From Peribacillus asahii (GTDB taxonomy: Bacteria; Bacillota; Bacilli; Bacillales; DSM-1321): a stretch of 64,000 bases of DNA. The stretch's first letter is position 1, and the number at the start of each line of letters is the position of its first letter. The stretch is taken from assembly GCF_003570725.1 (NCBI RefSeq), contig NZ_QWVS01000013.1, positions 102,001 through 166,000 on the forward strand, written 5' to 3'. Below are positions 51,791-61,186 of this stretch, piece by piece. The notes below the pieces were generated by a model. It searched no databases. It saw only the letters and a list, made by a program, of their open reading frames with translations, and was not told the origin of the DNA. Position numbers and translations under genes: made by a program.

Positions 51791-52365
51791 TATTTCACCC
51801 TCAATTTCACGCCAATGGGGATGGCTCGATCAGGATACTTATTCCACTTCCTTAATTGTGGAATGGATGTACCGTACTTTCGTGACAACTCCCAATAGGT
51901 ATCCCCTTTCTTCACTTTATGGTAAACGGCTGTTGTTTTCTTCTTATCAACAGGCTGTTTTTTCCCTGCGTTTGTTTGCTTTTTTTGCTGCGTTTTTTGC
52001 TTAGGCGGCACCTTTTCCCACGAAGTATTAACGATACGAATAAATTGTAGTTGGATGTTTACTGCACTACCATTTGCCGTTTCATTCGTTCGGTTGTCAT
52101 CAATACTCAAGATAATGACATTTTTGAGGATTGAACGTCCAACATAGCTGAGTATTTCACCCTTTTTCATGGAATGTCGTAATTGCTGCAGACGTTGTTT
52201 AGAATCCTTGCCTAGTACATACCCACTCAGTGATATAGATTTAGGTTGTTCTTGAACGTGATCAGAAAACGGGACTCCTTCTTCGACAGGATAAGAGGTG
52301 GCTACTACTGAATCATTTATATCTTCGCTTGTTATCTGTAAATATACATTTCCAAGCTTCGCCAT
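51790..52365 (-). CDS. LysM-containing tail protein (XkdP-like)
   Basis: 191 residues. The N-terminal 130 residues (SDHVQEQPKSISLSGYVLG near 34) form the gp53-like tube-binding domain; after a Lys/Gln linker a LysM motif follows (KVKKGDTYWELSRKYGTSI near 148, WNKYPDRAIPIGVKLRVK). LysM here binds the hub or cell wall. It is the PBSX-type neighbour of the tape measure and overlaps both flanking genes by one base. Confidence 0.9.
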   Translation of the reverse strand: MAKLGNVYLQITSEDINDSVVATSYPVEEGVPFSDHVQEQPKSISLSGYVLGKDSKQRLQQLRHSMKKGEILSYVGRSILKNVIILSIDDNRTNETANGSAVNIQLQFIRIVNTSWEKVPPKQKTQQKKQTNAGKKQPVDKKKTTAVYHKVKKGDTYWELSRKYGTSIPQLRKWNKYPDRAIPIGVKLRVK

Positions 52366-55300
52366 TATCGAACCACCCCGATTCCGTAAATGGAAATCAA
52401 TTTATCATAATGATCTTCAAGTAAATCAGCAAACATCCTTTTCACTTTCGCTTCATCAATATTTCCTTTACTGTCAGCCTCGATATGAACAGTAATTTGA
52501 GGATTATAGTGAATAGCAGCACGAGAATCTTCAGAAGAACTAGCAACACTTGTTAATGGTGTGTAACTGCCTTCTGACGAATCTTGAGGTGTATGGCCAA
52601 GCTCCTGATTCGCTTGTTGAAGCAGAGCATGAGCGTTTTTTCTCATACTTGGCTGAGTTGGAATGATAAACTCTTTCCATCCGTTCTCGGCTAAAGTAGC
52701 GACTTGCGGATTATAAGCAATGCCACCTGTTGCATATCTCCTTGCTCCTGTCGGCCCCCAACCGGAACGACCATAAGGTAAATCCCTACGCCAGTTTGAG
52801 TTATTAAAGAACGCTAGTAGCTGATGATACCCGTTCATAATATCCCCGAAACCTTTCAATTTGTATTTATTGAAGGTTTGAGGGATATATTGGAGCAATC
52901 CACGCGCTGGGTTACCATTCCTCATATTAATATCGTTTACAGCTGGTGATTGAATAATCTTTTCGTTACCGGTAGACTCTCGTTGGATTTGCGCAATGAT
53001 TCCTTTTAATTCACTACCAGATAACGCTACCTGCATTTGCGCCGCGGCTTTTATAATCATGTTCGACCAAGCCGCCGCACCGCCGGTAATACCCACGCCG
53101 CCAGTAGAACCAGCACCAAAACCGAAACTACTAATTTTATCTTTCAAATAGTCAACTGCGCCGTCTTTTATTTTCCCGAGAGCAGCTTTACCAATCCCAC
53201 CAATATCATGTGATAGAGGATTCTTAGCAATAATTTTTTTAATGGCACTTGCTGGATCTGCGATAAATGACATCACATCGTCCGTTATTTCACTCGCTTT
53301 ATTTAATGCACTGCCTGCTACTTCTTTCGTTTTGCTAATGGCACCACTTGCTGTATCCTTCGCTTTATCAAGAACTGCACTAGCAGCGTCTTTAATCGAT
53401 CCACCATTTCCACCCGCATACCCCGGCATCGTTCCTTTTAATCCACCAGACATCATTTGACTTGTTTGGGACGCAGTAAGCACCTTAGCCCCTCGAGGCA
53501 AGTCAACAATTTCAGCTCCATTTTGCCCGACTATCCAAGCATCTCCATATGGCATGTAAGCAAGCTCCGGACCTTCTTCACCAACTACGGAAGCTCCACC
53601 GGAATGATAATTTGTCCCTCTTGCGTTAGAAGCAACTTTGGATTTACTAGAACTATATCCAGCAGGATTCCAAGTGGGAATCTCCGGAAGATTAAAAAAC
53701 TTTAATGCTTTATTAATAGCACCAGTAACAGCGTTGTACACTTTCGCTAACGAAACCTTAAACTGATCCCATTTTGAAAGAACTTGTCCTGTTTCCCAAT
53801 CTACTTGTTTTATATGACCTTCCGCTTGTTTCTTAGCTTGTTCGACCACTTTAATATGCATGTCTTCAGCTTGTGCAACTGCGTTATCACGCTGTGACTT
53901 TGCCTTCGCTATAATGTCATCATGTTGTTTCTTAGTAATAGAACCATTTTCGTAATATTCCGCATCTGCTGCCGCAACTACGTCTTTATACTTTTTATTG
54001 GCTTCTTTTACAGCACCGTCACGAGCTTTCTTTGATTGCTTAACCACATCAGCAGCTTGTTTAGCACTAATTTCACTACTTTCAGCTTTTAACGTTGTCA
54101 TGATTGTGCGTTGTTCTTTTGCTGACTTTGATAATGTTTTGACAGCCGTGTTGTTCATTCTATTTTGAATCTTGTTGATTTCACTACGCTCTTTATCCGT
54201 CAAAGAACGTCTTTCTTTAGCTGCCTTATCCAAAATTTTGTTGATTTGTTCTTGATACTTTTCAACAGTTTCTTTTTGCTTTTTATGGTTCGTTTCAACG
54301 CTTTTGGTTATAGCACTTTGTTCTTTTTTGGAAAAACCGGAGTCTTTCATAAAATCGGATAAAGTCTTTTCGGATTTACCGAACTTTGTTTTCATGGATT
54401 TCTGAATACTATCAGCCATATCGTCATAATTCGCCTTTAATGACTTCGCCGTTTTCTTTGAAATCTTTTCCCCAGACCAATACAACAAATTCAATTGTTC
54501 TGTCGCTTTGTCATTTAGCTTTTTATAACTGTTGTATGCTTTTTCTGTCGATTCAGATACCCCTTTACCAAAGTCCATCTTATCGGTAAGAGGGTCTTTC
54601 ACTGCATTATCGTAAGCGTTTTTCGCTGATGCTGCGCCTTTCACAAAGGTTGCACCAGGAATAACATTAGTAGCTACTTGTGTGAGTATTGGATGCTTTT
54701 CGGTAAAATCACTGACCGTTTTTTTAATTTCTGGCCATTTCTCTTGTACAGTTGCACCAAACTCACTACCGAATTTAGTTCCTGCTAGAGAACCAATCAT
54801 ACCTCCAATTGCAGTGCCGATGCCTGGGGCAACGATTGAACCAATTGCGGCACCTGCTGCACCACCAGCTAACGCTCCACCAAATCCACCTAAATCCTCA
54901 CCGGCAGTATCTCTTGTCATGCCTACCAAAGATAGTCCAGCAAGTGCGGCACCCGCATACGGGATAACCTTTCCTACCCTCGCAAACCTGCCAGCACCTT
55001 GTGCAACATTTGTCGTGGTATCAGCTACGTTACTCGCTGTGTTACCGAAGTTTTGAATCGTTCTTGCTCCGCCAACTGCTGTACCTCCACGCGCTGTACG
55101 ACTTAAACGACGACCGTTGCTAGAAGTAGTGCTTGTACCGCCAGTAGTATTGCCACCAAGATTGTTGCGAGCTCGATTGTTGCGTTGTAGTGCTGCCGTG
55201 TTAGCGTTAATAGCAGCTGTTTCATTGTTAAACGAGCGACGTGATCCACTCAACCAACTACCGACATACCCAGCACCACTTCTCAACTTACTAAACGCAC

Positions 55301-57104
55301 CGATTAGCGTACCTACACCTGTAACAACGCCTCCTACTGCAATAGATACTAAACCTAATCCAGTTACTAATGCACCACCAACCAAAGTAATCATTGTCCA
55401 TTTAGCCGCCGATTCCTTTGTCGATTGATCTAAACTATTAAACCAATTCGTTAAGTCTGTGACACCTTCTGTCACACTTTTCACTGTCGGTATTAAAGCT
55501 GTACCAAAGTCCGTTGCAAGAGTATTTGAAGATGATTTCAGCATGTTTAATGAACCATAAAGCGTGTCCATTTTCTCTGCCGCAACGCTGGCTGCTGTTG
55601 TATCTTGCATAGCATCATTCATAGCTTTGTAGCCTTTTGCACCTTGGTCAGCCGCAATTGTAGCAGCACGCACAGCATCAGTACCAAACATGGTCTTTAA
55701 TGCATTTTGTTGTTGTTCGTCAGATAGACCTTTTAACGAATCTTGCAACAGTTGGAAGATTTCATCCATATCTCTAGCTTGACCATTTGCATCAAAGAAA
55801 GCAGATGAAACCAAACCGGATTGACTTGCTAATTTGTCGTATTCTTTTTGAATCTTAGTAGCTGTAGCTCCAGCACCAGCTTGTTCTTTGGCCATAGCCA
55901 TTAACGATGCAGAAATATCATCGAAGCCTTTTGATGCTGGTTGAATCCCCTGTTTAATTAAGAATTTATAACCATTCGCTACGTTTGTAGTACCTAATCC
56001 CAATTGTGCCATTTGATTTGCAGCTGCATCAGTTTGTGGCGACAAGTTCATTAACATCGTTTTCAGTGATGTACCTGCATCCGAGCCTTTCAAACCGTTT
56101 TGAGCTAGCACTGCTAGAGTCGTAGATGTTTCTTCAAAACTAAACTTAAGGTTATTGGCCACTGCTGCAGATTGAGATAAGCCATACGCCATTTCTTTTA
56201 CATCAGTTGCTGAAGCATTGGCGGAACCAGCTAATAGATCCGCGGCACGAGTAGAACTGATTGTATCGTTTGTGAACGAGTTTAAAGCCGTACTCATAAC
56301 CTCAGATGCCTTTGCTAAGTCAAGACCACCGGCTGTTGCTAGATTAAGAGCATCCTTCAGGCCGCCGGCAAGAATATCTTGCGTCGACACACCAGCTTTG
56401 ATTAACTCTTCCAAACCGCCAGCAACTTCGTTGGAGCTGTACTTTGTTTCCATCCCTAGCTCAGTGACCATTTTAGATAGCTTATTACCGGATTGCTGCC
56501 ATTCACTATCAGACATCAATGCCTCTACATCTTTCATCGCCTGCTCGAAGTCTGCCGCTTGCTTAACAGCATAACCTACACCCGTACCAACAGCGAGTGT
56601 TACATCGGCCATCGATGATGTTACATCTTGGCCGAAAGTTGAAGCTTGTTTTCCTGTATCTTGAATGGTTCTACCTAATCTTTGAAGTCGTCGATTAGAA
56701 TCTGATATAGAATCTGACCAATCGACTAATCTACGGCGTGCGCCGATTAACTCCTCACCATTACGGCGGGTACTGTTCGTTAAATCATTCTGCGCATCCC
56801 GTGCACTTCTTGTACGACGTGCACGATTAGCAAGTGATTCATTTAAATCAGCTTGGGCATTTGTATTCCGGTTTGTACTACGTGTATTGTCATTTGTAGA
56901 ATTTGTACTATTTCGCATTGTCCGGTCCAAGTATATGAACGTTCCCCTAGTACGATCAATGCCATTACTGGCACCATCAGCTGTACGTTCCAATTGTTCC
57001 ATGTTGCGGCGCGTTGCATCAATCTGTCTGTTCGCTGCTGCTAAGCCTCGTGTTTCAACATCCATTTTGACGCGCATCGTTGTGTTTCTAAGCGTTCTTG
57101 ACAA
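52365..57104 (-). CDS. Phage tail tape measure protein
   Basis: 1579 residues. The N-terminal coiled coil (to about 150), the TP901-type core (MKDVEALMSDSEWQQSGNKL near 190, then NGLKGSDAGTSLKTMLMNL near 334), a hydrophobic stretch near 565-600 (MITLVGGALVTGLGLVSIAV), a long charged coiled coil around 900-1130, and a C-terminal lytic transglycosylase-like domain with QRESTGNEKIIQSPAVND near 1375. The length sets the tail length, and the C-terminal enzyme helps DNA entry through the wall. It starts at TTG with GGAGG eight bases upstream. Confidence 0.95.
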   Translation of the reverse strand: MSRTLRNTTMRVKMDVETRGLAAANRQIDATRRNMEQLERTADGASNGIDRTRGTFIYLDRTMRNSTNSTNDNTRSTNRNTNAQADLNESLANRARRTRSARDAQNDLTNSTRRNGEELIGARRRLVDWSDSISDSNRRLQRLGRTIQDTGKQASTFGQDVTSSMADVTLAVGTGVGYAVKQAADFEQAMKDVEALMSDSEWQQSGNKLSKMVTELGMETKYSSNEVAGGLEELIKAGVSTQDILAGGLKDALNLATAGGLDLAKASEVMSTALNSFTNDTISSTRAADLLAGSANASATDVKEMAYGLSQSAAVANNLKFSFEETSTTLAVLAQNGLKGSDAGTSLKTMLMNLSPQTDAAANQMAQLGLGTTNVANGYKFLIKQGIQPASKGFDDISASLMAMAKEQAGAGATATKIQKEYDKLASQSGLVSSAFFDANGQARDMDEIFQLLQDSLKGLSDEQQQNALKTMFGTDAVRAATIAADQGAKGYKAMNDAMQDTTAASVAAEKMDTLYGSLNMLKSSSNTLATDFGTALIPTVKSVTEGVTDLTNWFNSLDQSTKESAAKWTMITLVGGALVTGLGLVSIAVGGVVTGVGTLIGAFSKLRSGAGYVGSWLSGSRRSFNNETAAINANTAALQRNNRARNNLGGNTTGGTSTTSSNGRRLSRTARGGTAVGGARTIQNFGNTASNVADTTTNVAQGAGRFARVGKVIPYAGAALAGLSLVGMTRDTAGEDLGGFGGALAGGAAGAAIGSIVAPGIGTAIGGMIGSLAGTKFGSEFGATVQEKWPEIKKTVSDFTEKHPILTQVATNVIPGATFVKGAASAKNAYDNAVKDPLTDKMDFGKGVSESTEKAYNSYKKLNDKATEQLNLLYWSGEKISKKTAKSLKANYDDMADSIQKSMKTKFGKSEKTLSDFMKDSGFSKKEQSAITKSVETNHKKQKETVEKYQEQINKILDKAAKERRSLTDKERSEINKIQNRMNNTAVKTLSKSAKEQRTIMTTLKAESSEISAKQAADVVKQSKKARDGAVKEANKKYKDVVAAADAEYYENGSITKKQHDDIIAKAKSQRDNAVAQAEDMHIKVVEQAKKQAEGHIKQVDWETGQVLSKWDQFKVSLAKVYNAVTGAINKALKFFNLPEIPTWNPAGYSSSKSKVASNARGTNYHSGGASVVGEEGPELAYMPYGDAWIVGQNGAEIVDLPRGAKVLTASQTSQMMSGGLKGTMPGYAGGNGGSIKDAASAVLDKAKDTASGAISKTKEVAGSALNKASEITDDVMSFIADPASAIKKIIAKNPLSHDIGGIGKAALGKIKDGAVDYLKDKISSFGFGAGSTGGVGITGGAAAWSNMIIKAAAQMQVALSGSELKGIIAQIQRESTGNEKIIQSPAVNDINMRNGNPARGLLQYIPQTFNKYKLKGFGDIMNGYHQLLAFFNNSNWRRDLPYGRSGWGPTGARRYATGGIAYNPQVATLAENGWKEFIIPTQPSMRKNAHALLQQANQELGHTPQDSSEGSYTPLTSVASSSEDSRAAIHYNPQITVHIEADSKGNIDEAKVKRMFADLLEDHYDKLISIYGIGVVR

Positions 57105-57108
57105 TCAA

Positions 57109-57300
57109 TTATCCTCCTTTCCCGAATAATTTGATTTTCAAGTTAGCGGCAGCTACCGCCATCCCTAATTGATCCGCTGTCATCACAGCTACGTCTTCAT
57201 GAGACGCGATACCGGCGATGACAGGCAGCCAGTACATTTCATCTTCCACTAACATCCGTTCGTACTCTTCTCTCTTCTTTCGCTTAGAGTTGGCGACCAA
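57109..57300 (-). CDS. Frameshifted C-terminal part of the tail assembly chaperone
   Basis: The frame has no good ribosome site of its own; its first codon TTG lies in the overlap with the upstream gene. It encodes KRKKREEYERMLVEDEMYW, then IAGIASHEDVAVMTADQLG and a basic end. Relative to the upstream gene it is in the +1 (equivalently -2) frame, with a 27-base overlap before the TAA. It therefore is most simply the T part of a G/GT-type chaperone made by ribosomal frameshift, possibly at CTC-TAA. The gene ends four bases before the tape measure start. Confidence 0.7.
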   Translation of the reverse strand: MVANSKRKKREEYERMLVEDEMYWLPVIAGIASHEDVAVMTADQLGMAVAAANLKIKLFGKGG

Positions 57301-57586
57301 GAAAGTTGTCGGCTAAATTCATTACCTCACGATAGCCGGCATTTTCATCCCAATAATCCCAAGTTGTTCTTGGATTAACAATTACGTGCTCCATAATATC
57401 TTCATGGTATTTTACGTTACTAAAGCTGCCCTTCCCTGATGAATCATCTAAGATTTCTTGTGTTTTGCGTGTACCCGGGAACTGGAATGTGTATTCCACA
57501 CCTTCAACCGTGTGTTTCTCCTGTAATCCAAATTTCGATTGTTTTTCTTCTTTTACTTGTCCTTGATTTTGATAATTTTCAGCCAT
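57284..57586 (-). CDS. Phage tail assembly chaperone (XkdN-like)
   Basis: 100 residues. It binds the tape measure and tube during assembly and is absent from the virion. GVEYTFQFPGTRKTQEILDDSS near 28-49 is the family signature (TAC_5/XkdN), and WDYWDENAGYREVMNLADNF near 76 closes it. GGAGG lies upstream of ATG 57586. It ends with TAA within a frame overlap with the next gene. Confidence 0.85.
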   Translation of the reverse strand: MAENYQNQGQVKEEKQSKFGLQEKHTVEGVEYTFQFPGTRKTQEILDDSSGKGSFSNVKYHEDIMEHVIVNPRTTWDYWDENAGYREVMNLADNFLGRQL

Positions 57587-57673
57587 TTTAAATACCTCCG
57601 ATTTTAGTTTTAATTACGAAAAAGACAGCCTTATTAGGCCGCCTCTTTGTATCGCTTAATTGCTTTTGAAGCA

Positions 57674-58066
57674 TTAATCAGTTGTGTAGTCAAATACTAC
57701 AACTTCAAATCTACGAGCTCCTGCATCATTGCCGTACTCTTTATCTGGTACTTTTTTAATTCGTGCTCGAGTTCCACCGGCTTTTTCCGATGGTGTCCCA
57801 CTATAGTTTACCCAAATTGGAAACTCTTTTTTAGATTTAGCCAATGCTTGTAAGTATGCATAAGAAGGAGAAGTTTGCGACAATGTGGCCCCAATGGTCC
57901 CCAATGGATTATTATTCTCCGAAATAATTGGCTCACCTTGAGCACTGGTCTTCACCGAAAATGATTCTTCATTCTTATTTGCACTAATAAAAGAACCATC
58001 TTCAAACCCTGTAATAAATCTCCCATCAGCCACAAGTGTACATAGATTAGCATCATAATTTCCCAT
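57674..58066 (-). CDS. Phage tail tube protein (XkdM-like)
   Basis: 130 residues, beta-barrel tube protein of contractile phages: ANLCTLVADGRFITGFEDGS near 6 and SAQGEPIISENNNPLGTIG near 41, as in the DUF3277/gp19-like families. It forms the inner tube that penetrates the host. GGGGGAT precedes the ATG. Between sheath and chaperone genes, as expected. Confidence 0.88.
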   Translation of the reverse strand: MGNYDANLCTLVADGRFITGFEDGSFISANKNEESFSVKTSAQGEPIISENNNPLGTIGATLSQTSPSYAYLQALAKSKKEFPIWVNYSGTPSEKAGGTRARIKKVPDKEYGNDAGARRFEVVVFDYTTD

Positions 58067-58079
58067 GAATGAATCCCCC

Positions 58080-59093
58080 TTATTTTAGTATCTCGCCTGA
58101 AATTTCCGCGGTATGAATAGCGCCGGCTAGTTGGAAAGAAAATGACAGACCTTTATAAACGCGAGCTGCACGTTCTGCTACAGGTGTTTCCAATCTTGAT
58201 TTAGTTTTCACTGTAAATAATGGGTTTTCGTCATCATCGACCGCGATAATTCCATTCGTAACCCCACGTAAAAGAGTGGTAGTAGCTTGTCCATTTAGCA
58301 CACTGATTCCTCGAGCATCGAAAGAAAGTTTTGGATTGTTAGCAAAAGCTGTTTGGATGTTATTCTCCATATCCGTTTTAACCCAATCTTTTCCGTGAAT
58401 GACATCAATGTACTCGCCGCTCGCTACTGTACCCTCACTTGTTTGGCGAATACCCGCCTTTGTAACATAAGCGATAGCCTTATCAGTATGAATCGCGTTT
58501 AATTCTGTTTTTGTGAGGTCGAGTGGCGTGATACCTTTTAGCGTTTTAAATTTCCAAGTGATGGATCCGACCGTTTGACTGCCTAATTCACCGACTAGCG
58601 CCGCATCTGGTTCCTCCGCCACAATCGTATGATAAAAAACGACTGTACGGTCATAGGCTTTTGTTTTGAACGCAGTGCGGTCAGCGGCTGCGGTTGCTTT
58701 GGTAACATAGATTTTATATTTTTGAGATTCCACATAGTCGGCAACAGCAGTTTGTTCTACATTTGTCGCATCAGTAGTAAGCAAGAAATACCAATCATTT
58801 TCAAAGTATTTCGTTACGGCTTCTACTGGTGTTTTCGGATCACCAGCCGATGCAGCGGTATCATAAGATGCAATAGCAATCTCCGCTGGCGCATGATCTT
58901 GCGCAAAAATGGCAGCTGCTTTCTTATAAGCATTCGTTGATTCTGCGTAATCCGCTTTAACTGCTGTCAAATCGCTATAGCTTTTGTACGTACTTGTTCC
59001 TGTTTTTTTAGCAAGAATTAAAGGTTTCCCAAGCCCAATAAGTCTTGTTGGTTTTTGAATATCAATGGTTACTGTTACATCACTTAACGGCAT
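58080..59093 (-). CDS. Phage tail sheath protein (DUF3383 type)
   Basis: 337 residues. N-terminal VTVTIDIQKPTRLIGLGKP, then AAAIFAQDHAPAEIAIAS near 62, ISFSFQLAGAIHTAEIS-type C-terminal end (residues about 319-335). These features match the DUF3383 sheath proteins, which contract around the tube. GAGGTTG precedes the ATG. The gene order sheath, tube and chaperone supports the assignment and proves a contractile tail. Confidence 0.85.
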   Translation of the reverse strand: MPLSDVTVTIDIQKPTRLIGLGKPLILAKKTGTSTYKSYSDLTAVKADYAESTNAYKKAAAIFAQDHAPAEIAIASYDTAASAGDPKTPVEAVTKYFENDWYFLLTTDATNVEQTAVADYVESQKYKIYVTKATAAADRTAFKTKAYDRTVVFYHTIVAEEPDAALVGELGSQTVGSITWKFKTLKGITPLDLTKTELNAIHTDKAIAYVTKAGIRQTSEGTVASGEYIDVIHGKDWVKTDMENNIQTAFANNPKLSFDARGISVLNGQATTTLLRGVTNGIIAVDDDENPLFTVKTKSRLETPVAERAARVYKGLSFSFQLAGAIHTAEISGEILK

Positions 59094-59097
59094 TTAT

Positions 59098-59586
59098 TCA
59101 ACCTCCCAAATTAGTAATTTCTACTTTTTCAATCGTTTCAATTTGACGAATCTGTTCATCTACAGCCCTGAACTGAACATCAAATCCATATCTGTATTCA
59201 TAATCGTCTACTAAAAAAGTAGTTCGATTTTCGATATTTCCAACACTAGCGATAACAAAGCCTTGCTCTCTAATAAATTCCTCGCCTAAAAACAAAAACC
59301 ACTGATGAACTTTGTGAGCAAGCCCAATAGTAGTTTCGGTGTTTTCAGCAAAAATAGAAAAAGAGATTGTGAATGTATACTCCTCTGTCCGTTTTTCGTA
59401 TGGTCCGGATTCACTATCATGGAGGGTAACTGCTCCTCTTCCCTTTCCTTTGATATAAGGAGAAGTGATATTGTACATCCCATAAGGTGGCTTTGGCGCT
59501 GGAGCCTTTGTATTCCCTTTAATGATTGGAATACCGATATCTTTTTTTATTTGAGTAATCAGTTCTTTAACCGCTACTAGATTCAT
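59098..59586 (-). CDS. Phage neck terminator protein (gp12-like, LIC_12616 family)
   Basis: 162 residues with NLVAVKELITQIKKDIGIPI at the start and REQGFVIASVGNIENRTTFL near 110; beta-rich with a tail DEQIRQIETIEK. Such proteins close the neck between head and tail. ATG 59586 has AGGTGGG upstream; an in-frame ATG at 59691 would overlap the next gene and lacks a site. Confidence 0.75.
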   Translation of the reverse strand: MNLVAVKELITQIKKDIGIPIIKGNTKAPAPKPPYGMYNITSPYIKGKGRGAVTLHDSESGPYEKRTEEYTFTISFSIFAENTETTIGLAHKVHQWFLFLGEEFIREQGFVIASVGNIENRTTFLVDDYEYRYGFDVQFRAVDEQIRQIETIEKVEITNLGG

Positions 59587-59932
59587 CGCCGGCCCACCTT
59601 GCATAATAGATATTAATATCCATATAGTCGCTGTAATCCTCCATACCCTGAATCGTGTACGTAATATTTTTATATAGAAGTCTTTGTCCAACCTCTAATA
59701 CATGAGTAGTGTAGATTTTTCGGTCCTTCTCACTATACGTTCCATTTTCAGCATATTGCAGATCATCCTTTGTTAAGGGAAAGATGGCCCCTTTCAAGTT
59801 AATTGGAACCAATTTACCCGCTGGAACCCAATCCCCATTGTCTGCCCAATCCCCATCTCTTTTTTCATAAGCGACGAATGGCACGCTATGCTCCTCGAGT
59901 AAATCAGAGAAATCAAACATGTTATCCATCAT
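59567..59932 (-). CDS. Phage head-tail connector-type minor protein
   Basis: 121 residues, mainly beta: WADNGDWVPAGKLVPINLKGAIFPL near 28-52, YSEKDRKIYTTHVLEVGQ near 66. It matches small minor structural proteins between adaptor and neck genes. Two or three ATGs (59932, 59929, 59920) are possible. Overlaps both flanking genes. Confidence 0.72.
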   Translation of the reverse strand: MMDNMFDFSDLLEEHSVPFVAYEKRDGDWADNGDWVPAGKLVPINLKGAIFPLTKDDLQYAENGTYSEKDRKIYTTHVLEVGQRLLYKNITYTIQGMEDYSDYMDINIYYARWAGDESSSG

Positions 59933-60527
59933 CCCTCACTACTTTCCATGTAACGTGCCGCCTTAATTCACCTGTATCTATTAAAGGATTACTAGAGCCT
60001 TTATTGGCAACTGTTAAGGACGCATTGGCAGGTGTTCTAAGGTCTGTCATTTTCTTTTGGATATCTCCAACTATAAGAGCACCAAGTCTTTCGAATAACT
60101 GCCTTGCTGTAATTTCTAGTGACAAGACCTTTTCGATTTGATTTTCAATAAATTCAGCCCAATCACGTTCGTTTTCATCGAATGTAGAACGAATGAATGA
60201 ACGCTCTGGGATATTGACGGATTCTTTCAATATGAACATCGTTGTCAACGTACCATCACGATTAGCGAGTGCTAAAATATTCTTTCCTTTCGGTTTGAAT
60301 AATTTATCGCCAAAGTCTTTCGGTCGCTTCTCGCCGGCCTCTTTTGTAGGAATAGCTAGATACTTGTTTTTGGCTTTGATTTGCATACCAAACTCATGCA
60401 CCGTAGCAATCATCTGATAAAACGAGTCATCACTACCAAACACACCGATTTCTACTGCATAACGGTTGAGCTCATTGATTTCCCGCTCTAACTTTTCAAG
60501 GTTTTCTATATCGTCAAAGTATTCCAT
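59922..60527 (-). CDS. HK97 gp10-like phage head-tail joining protein
   Basis: 201 residues. EFGMQIKAKNKYLAIPTKEAGEKRPKDF near 45-72, IPERSFIRSTFDENERDW near 103 and DTGELRRHVTWKVV near 183 are features of the gp10/virion-morphogenesis family. It may cap the tail tube. Adjacent to the DUF4054 adaptor. Confidence 0.8.
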   Translation of the reverse strand: MEYFDDIENLEKLEREINELNRYAVEIGVFGSDDSFYQMIATVHEFGMQIKAKNKYLAIPTKEAGEKRPKDFGDKLFKPKGKNILALANRDGTLTTMFILKESVNIPERSFIRSTFDENERDWAEFIENQIEKVLSLEITARQLFERLGALIVGDIQKKMTDLRTPANASLTVANKGSSNPLIDTGELRRHVTWKVVRDDG

Positions 60528-60875
60528 CTATATCACCGTTAAATTAATTTTTTTCGGCTTATAAAGCTTTAACAATCGTTGATACTCTTGGCCAAATGGA
60601 GTGGCATCTAGACCTTTACTAGAATCAATAGCAGATGAAGTGAATGTACGCTTAATAGGACCAACTGTTTCAGATTGGGCCTGTCTTTTACCTAATGATC
60701 CATAGTGAGCAGCTAAGTAGCGAGTGAGTTTTTCTTTGTACTTATCCGCAACATCAAGCTCCTCAACTTCAAGTTGTGCATCTTCAATCAATAAAAGCAC
60801 CTGTTCATCAGACAATGACGAAAGGTGCTTTGCAATGGATTTTACTTTTTCAGGTGTTGTGAGTTTCTCACTCAT
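60528..60875 (-). CDS. DUF4054 head-tail adaptor (YqbG-like)
   Basis: 115 residues, helical, with LSDEQVLLLIEDAQLEVEEL near 21 and YLAAHYGSLGKRQAQSETVG near 49, the DUF4054 signature. AGGAGG precedes the ATG. It adapts the portal or capsid to the tail. Confidence 0.82.
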   Translation of the reverse strand: MSEKLTTPEKVKSIAKHLSSLSDEQVLLLIEDAQLEVEELDVADKYKEKLTRYLAAHYGSLGKRQAQSETVGPIKRTFTSSAIDSSKGLDATPFGQEYQRLLKLYKPKKINLTVI

Positions 60876-60886
60876 ACCAGCACCTC

Positions 60887-61186
60887 CTACTCAGCTTTTA
60901 ATTCAGCGATACGCTTGTCGATTGCTTCAAGAACAGTTTTACGGTCCTCTTCTGCTTTCATGACTTCTAGCATGTCGACGTCATATGCATCTTCAACAAG
61001 CGCGATAACATCCTTCGCAGACGTTTTACCTTTTTCATAGACAAATTCACCTCGCTGATCTAACTCCGCCATGAGTGGATGAGCTAGAAATTTTTCAAAC
61101 TCCTTTTCACCCACTTTGTTTGTACCAGGAATTAATACAACACCCGCCGCTTCATATGAGAAATTACCCTTATTATTTACTAACAT
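60887..61186 (-). CDS. Small phage structural protein
   Basis: 99 residues. VLIPGTNKVGEKEFEKFLAH near 17 and a helical tail with EVMKAEEDRKTVLEAIDKRIAELK, reminiscent of proteins beside the capsid gene. The ATG overlaps the capsid stop (TAATG). Family not recognised. Confidence 0.72.
   Translation of the reverse strand: MLVNNKGNFSYEAAGVVLIPGTNKVGEKEFEKFLAHPLMAELDQRGEFVYEKGKTSAKDVIALVEDAYDVDMLEVMKAEEDRKTVLEAIDKRIAELKAE

Noticed and set aside
54682..55428. Two plus-strand open frames opposite the tape measure gene
   Set aside because: Pro/Ala-rich translations mirror Ala/Gly codons of the tape measure; no start signal.
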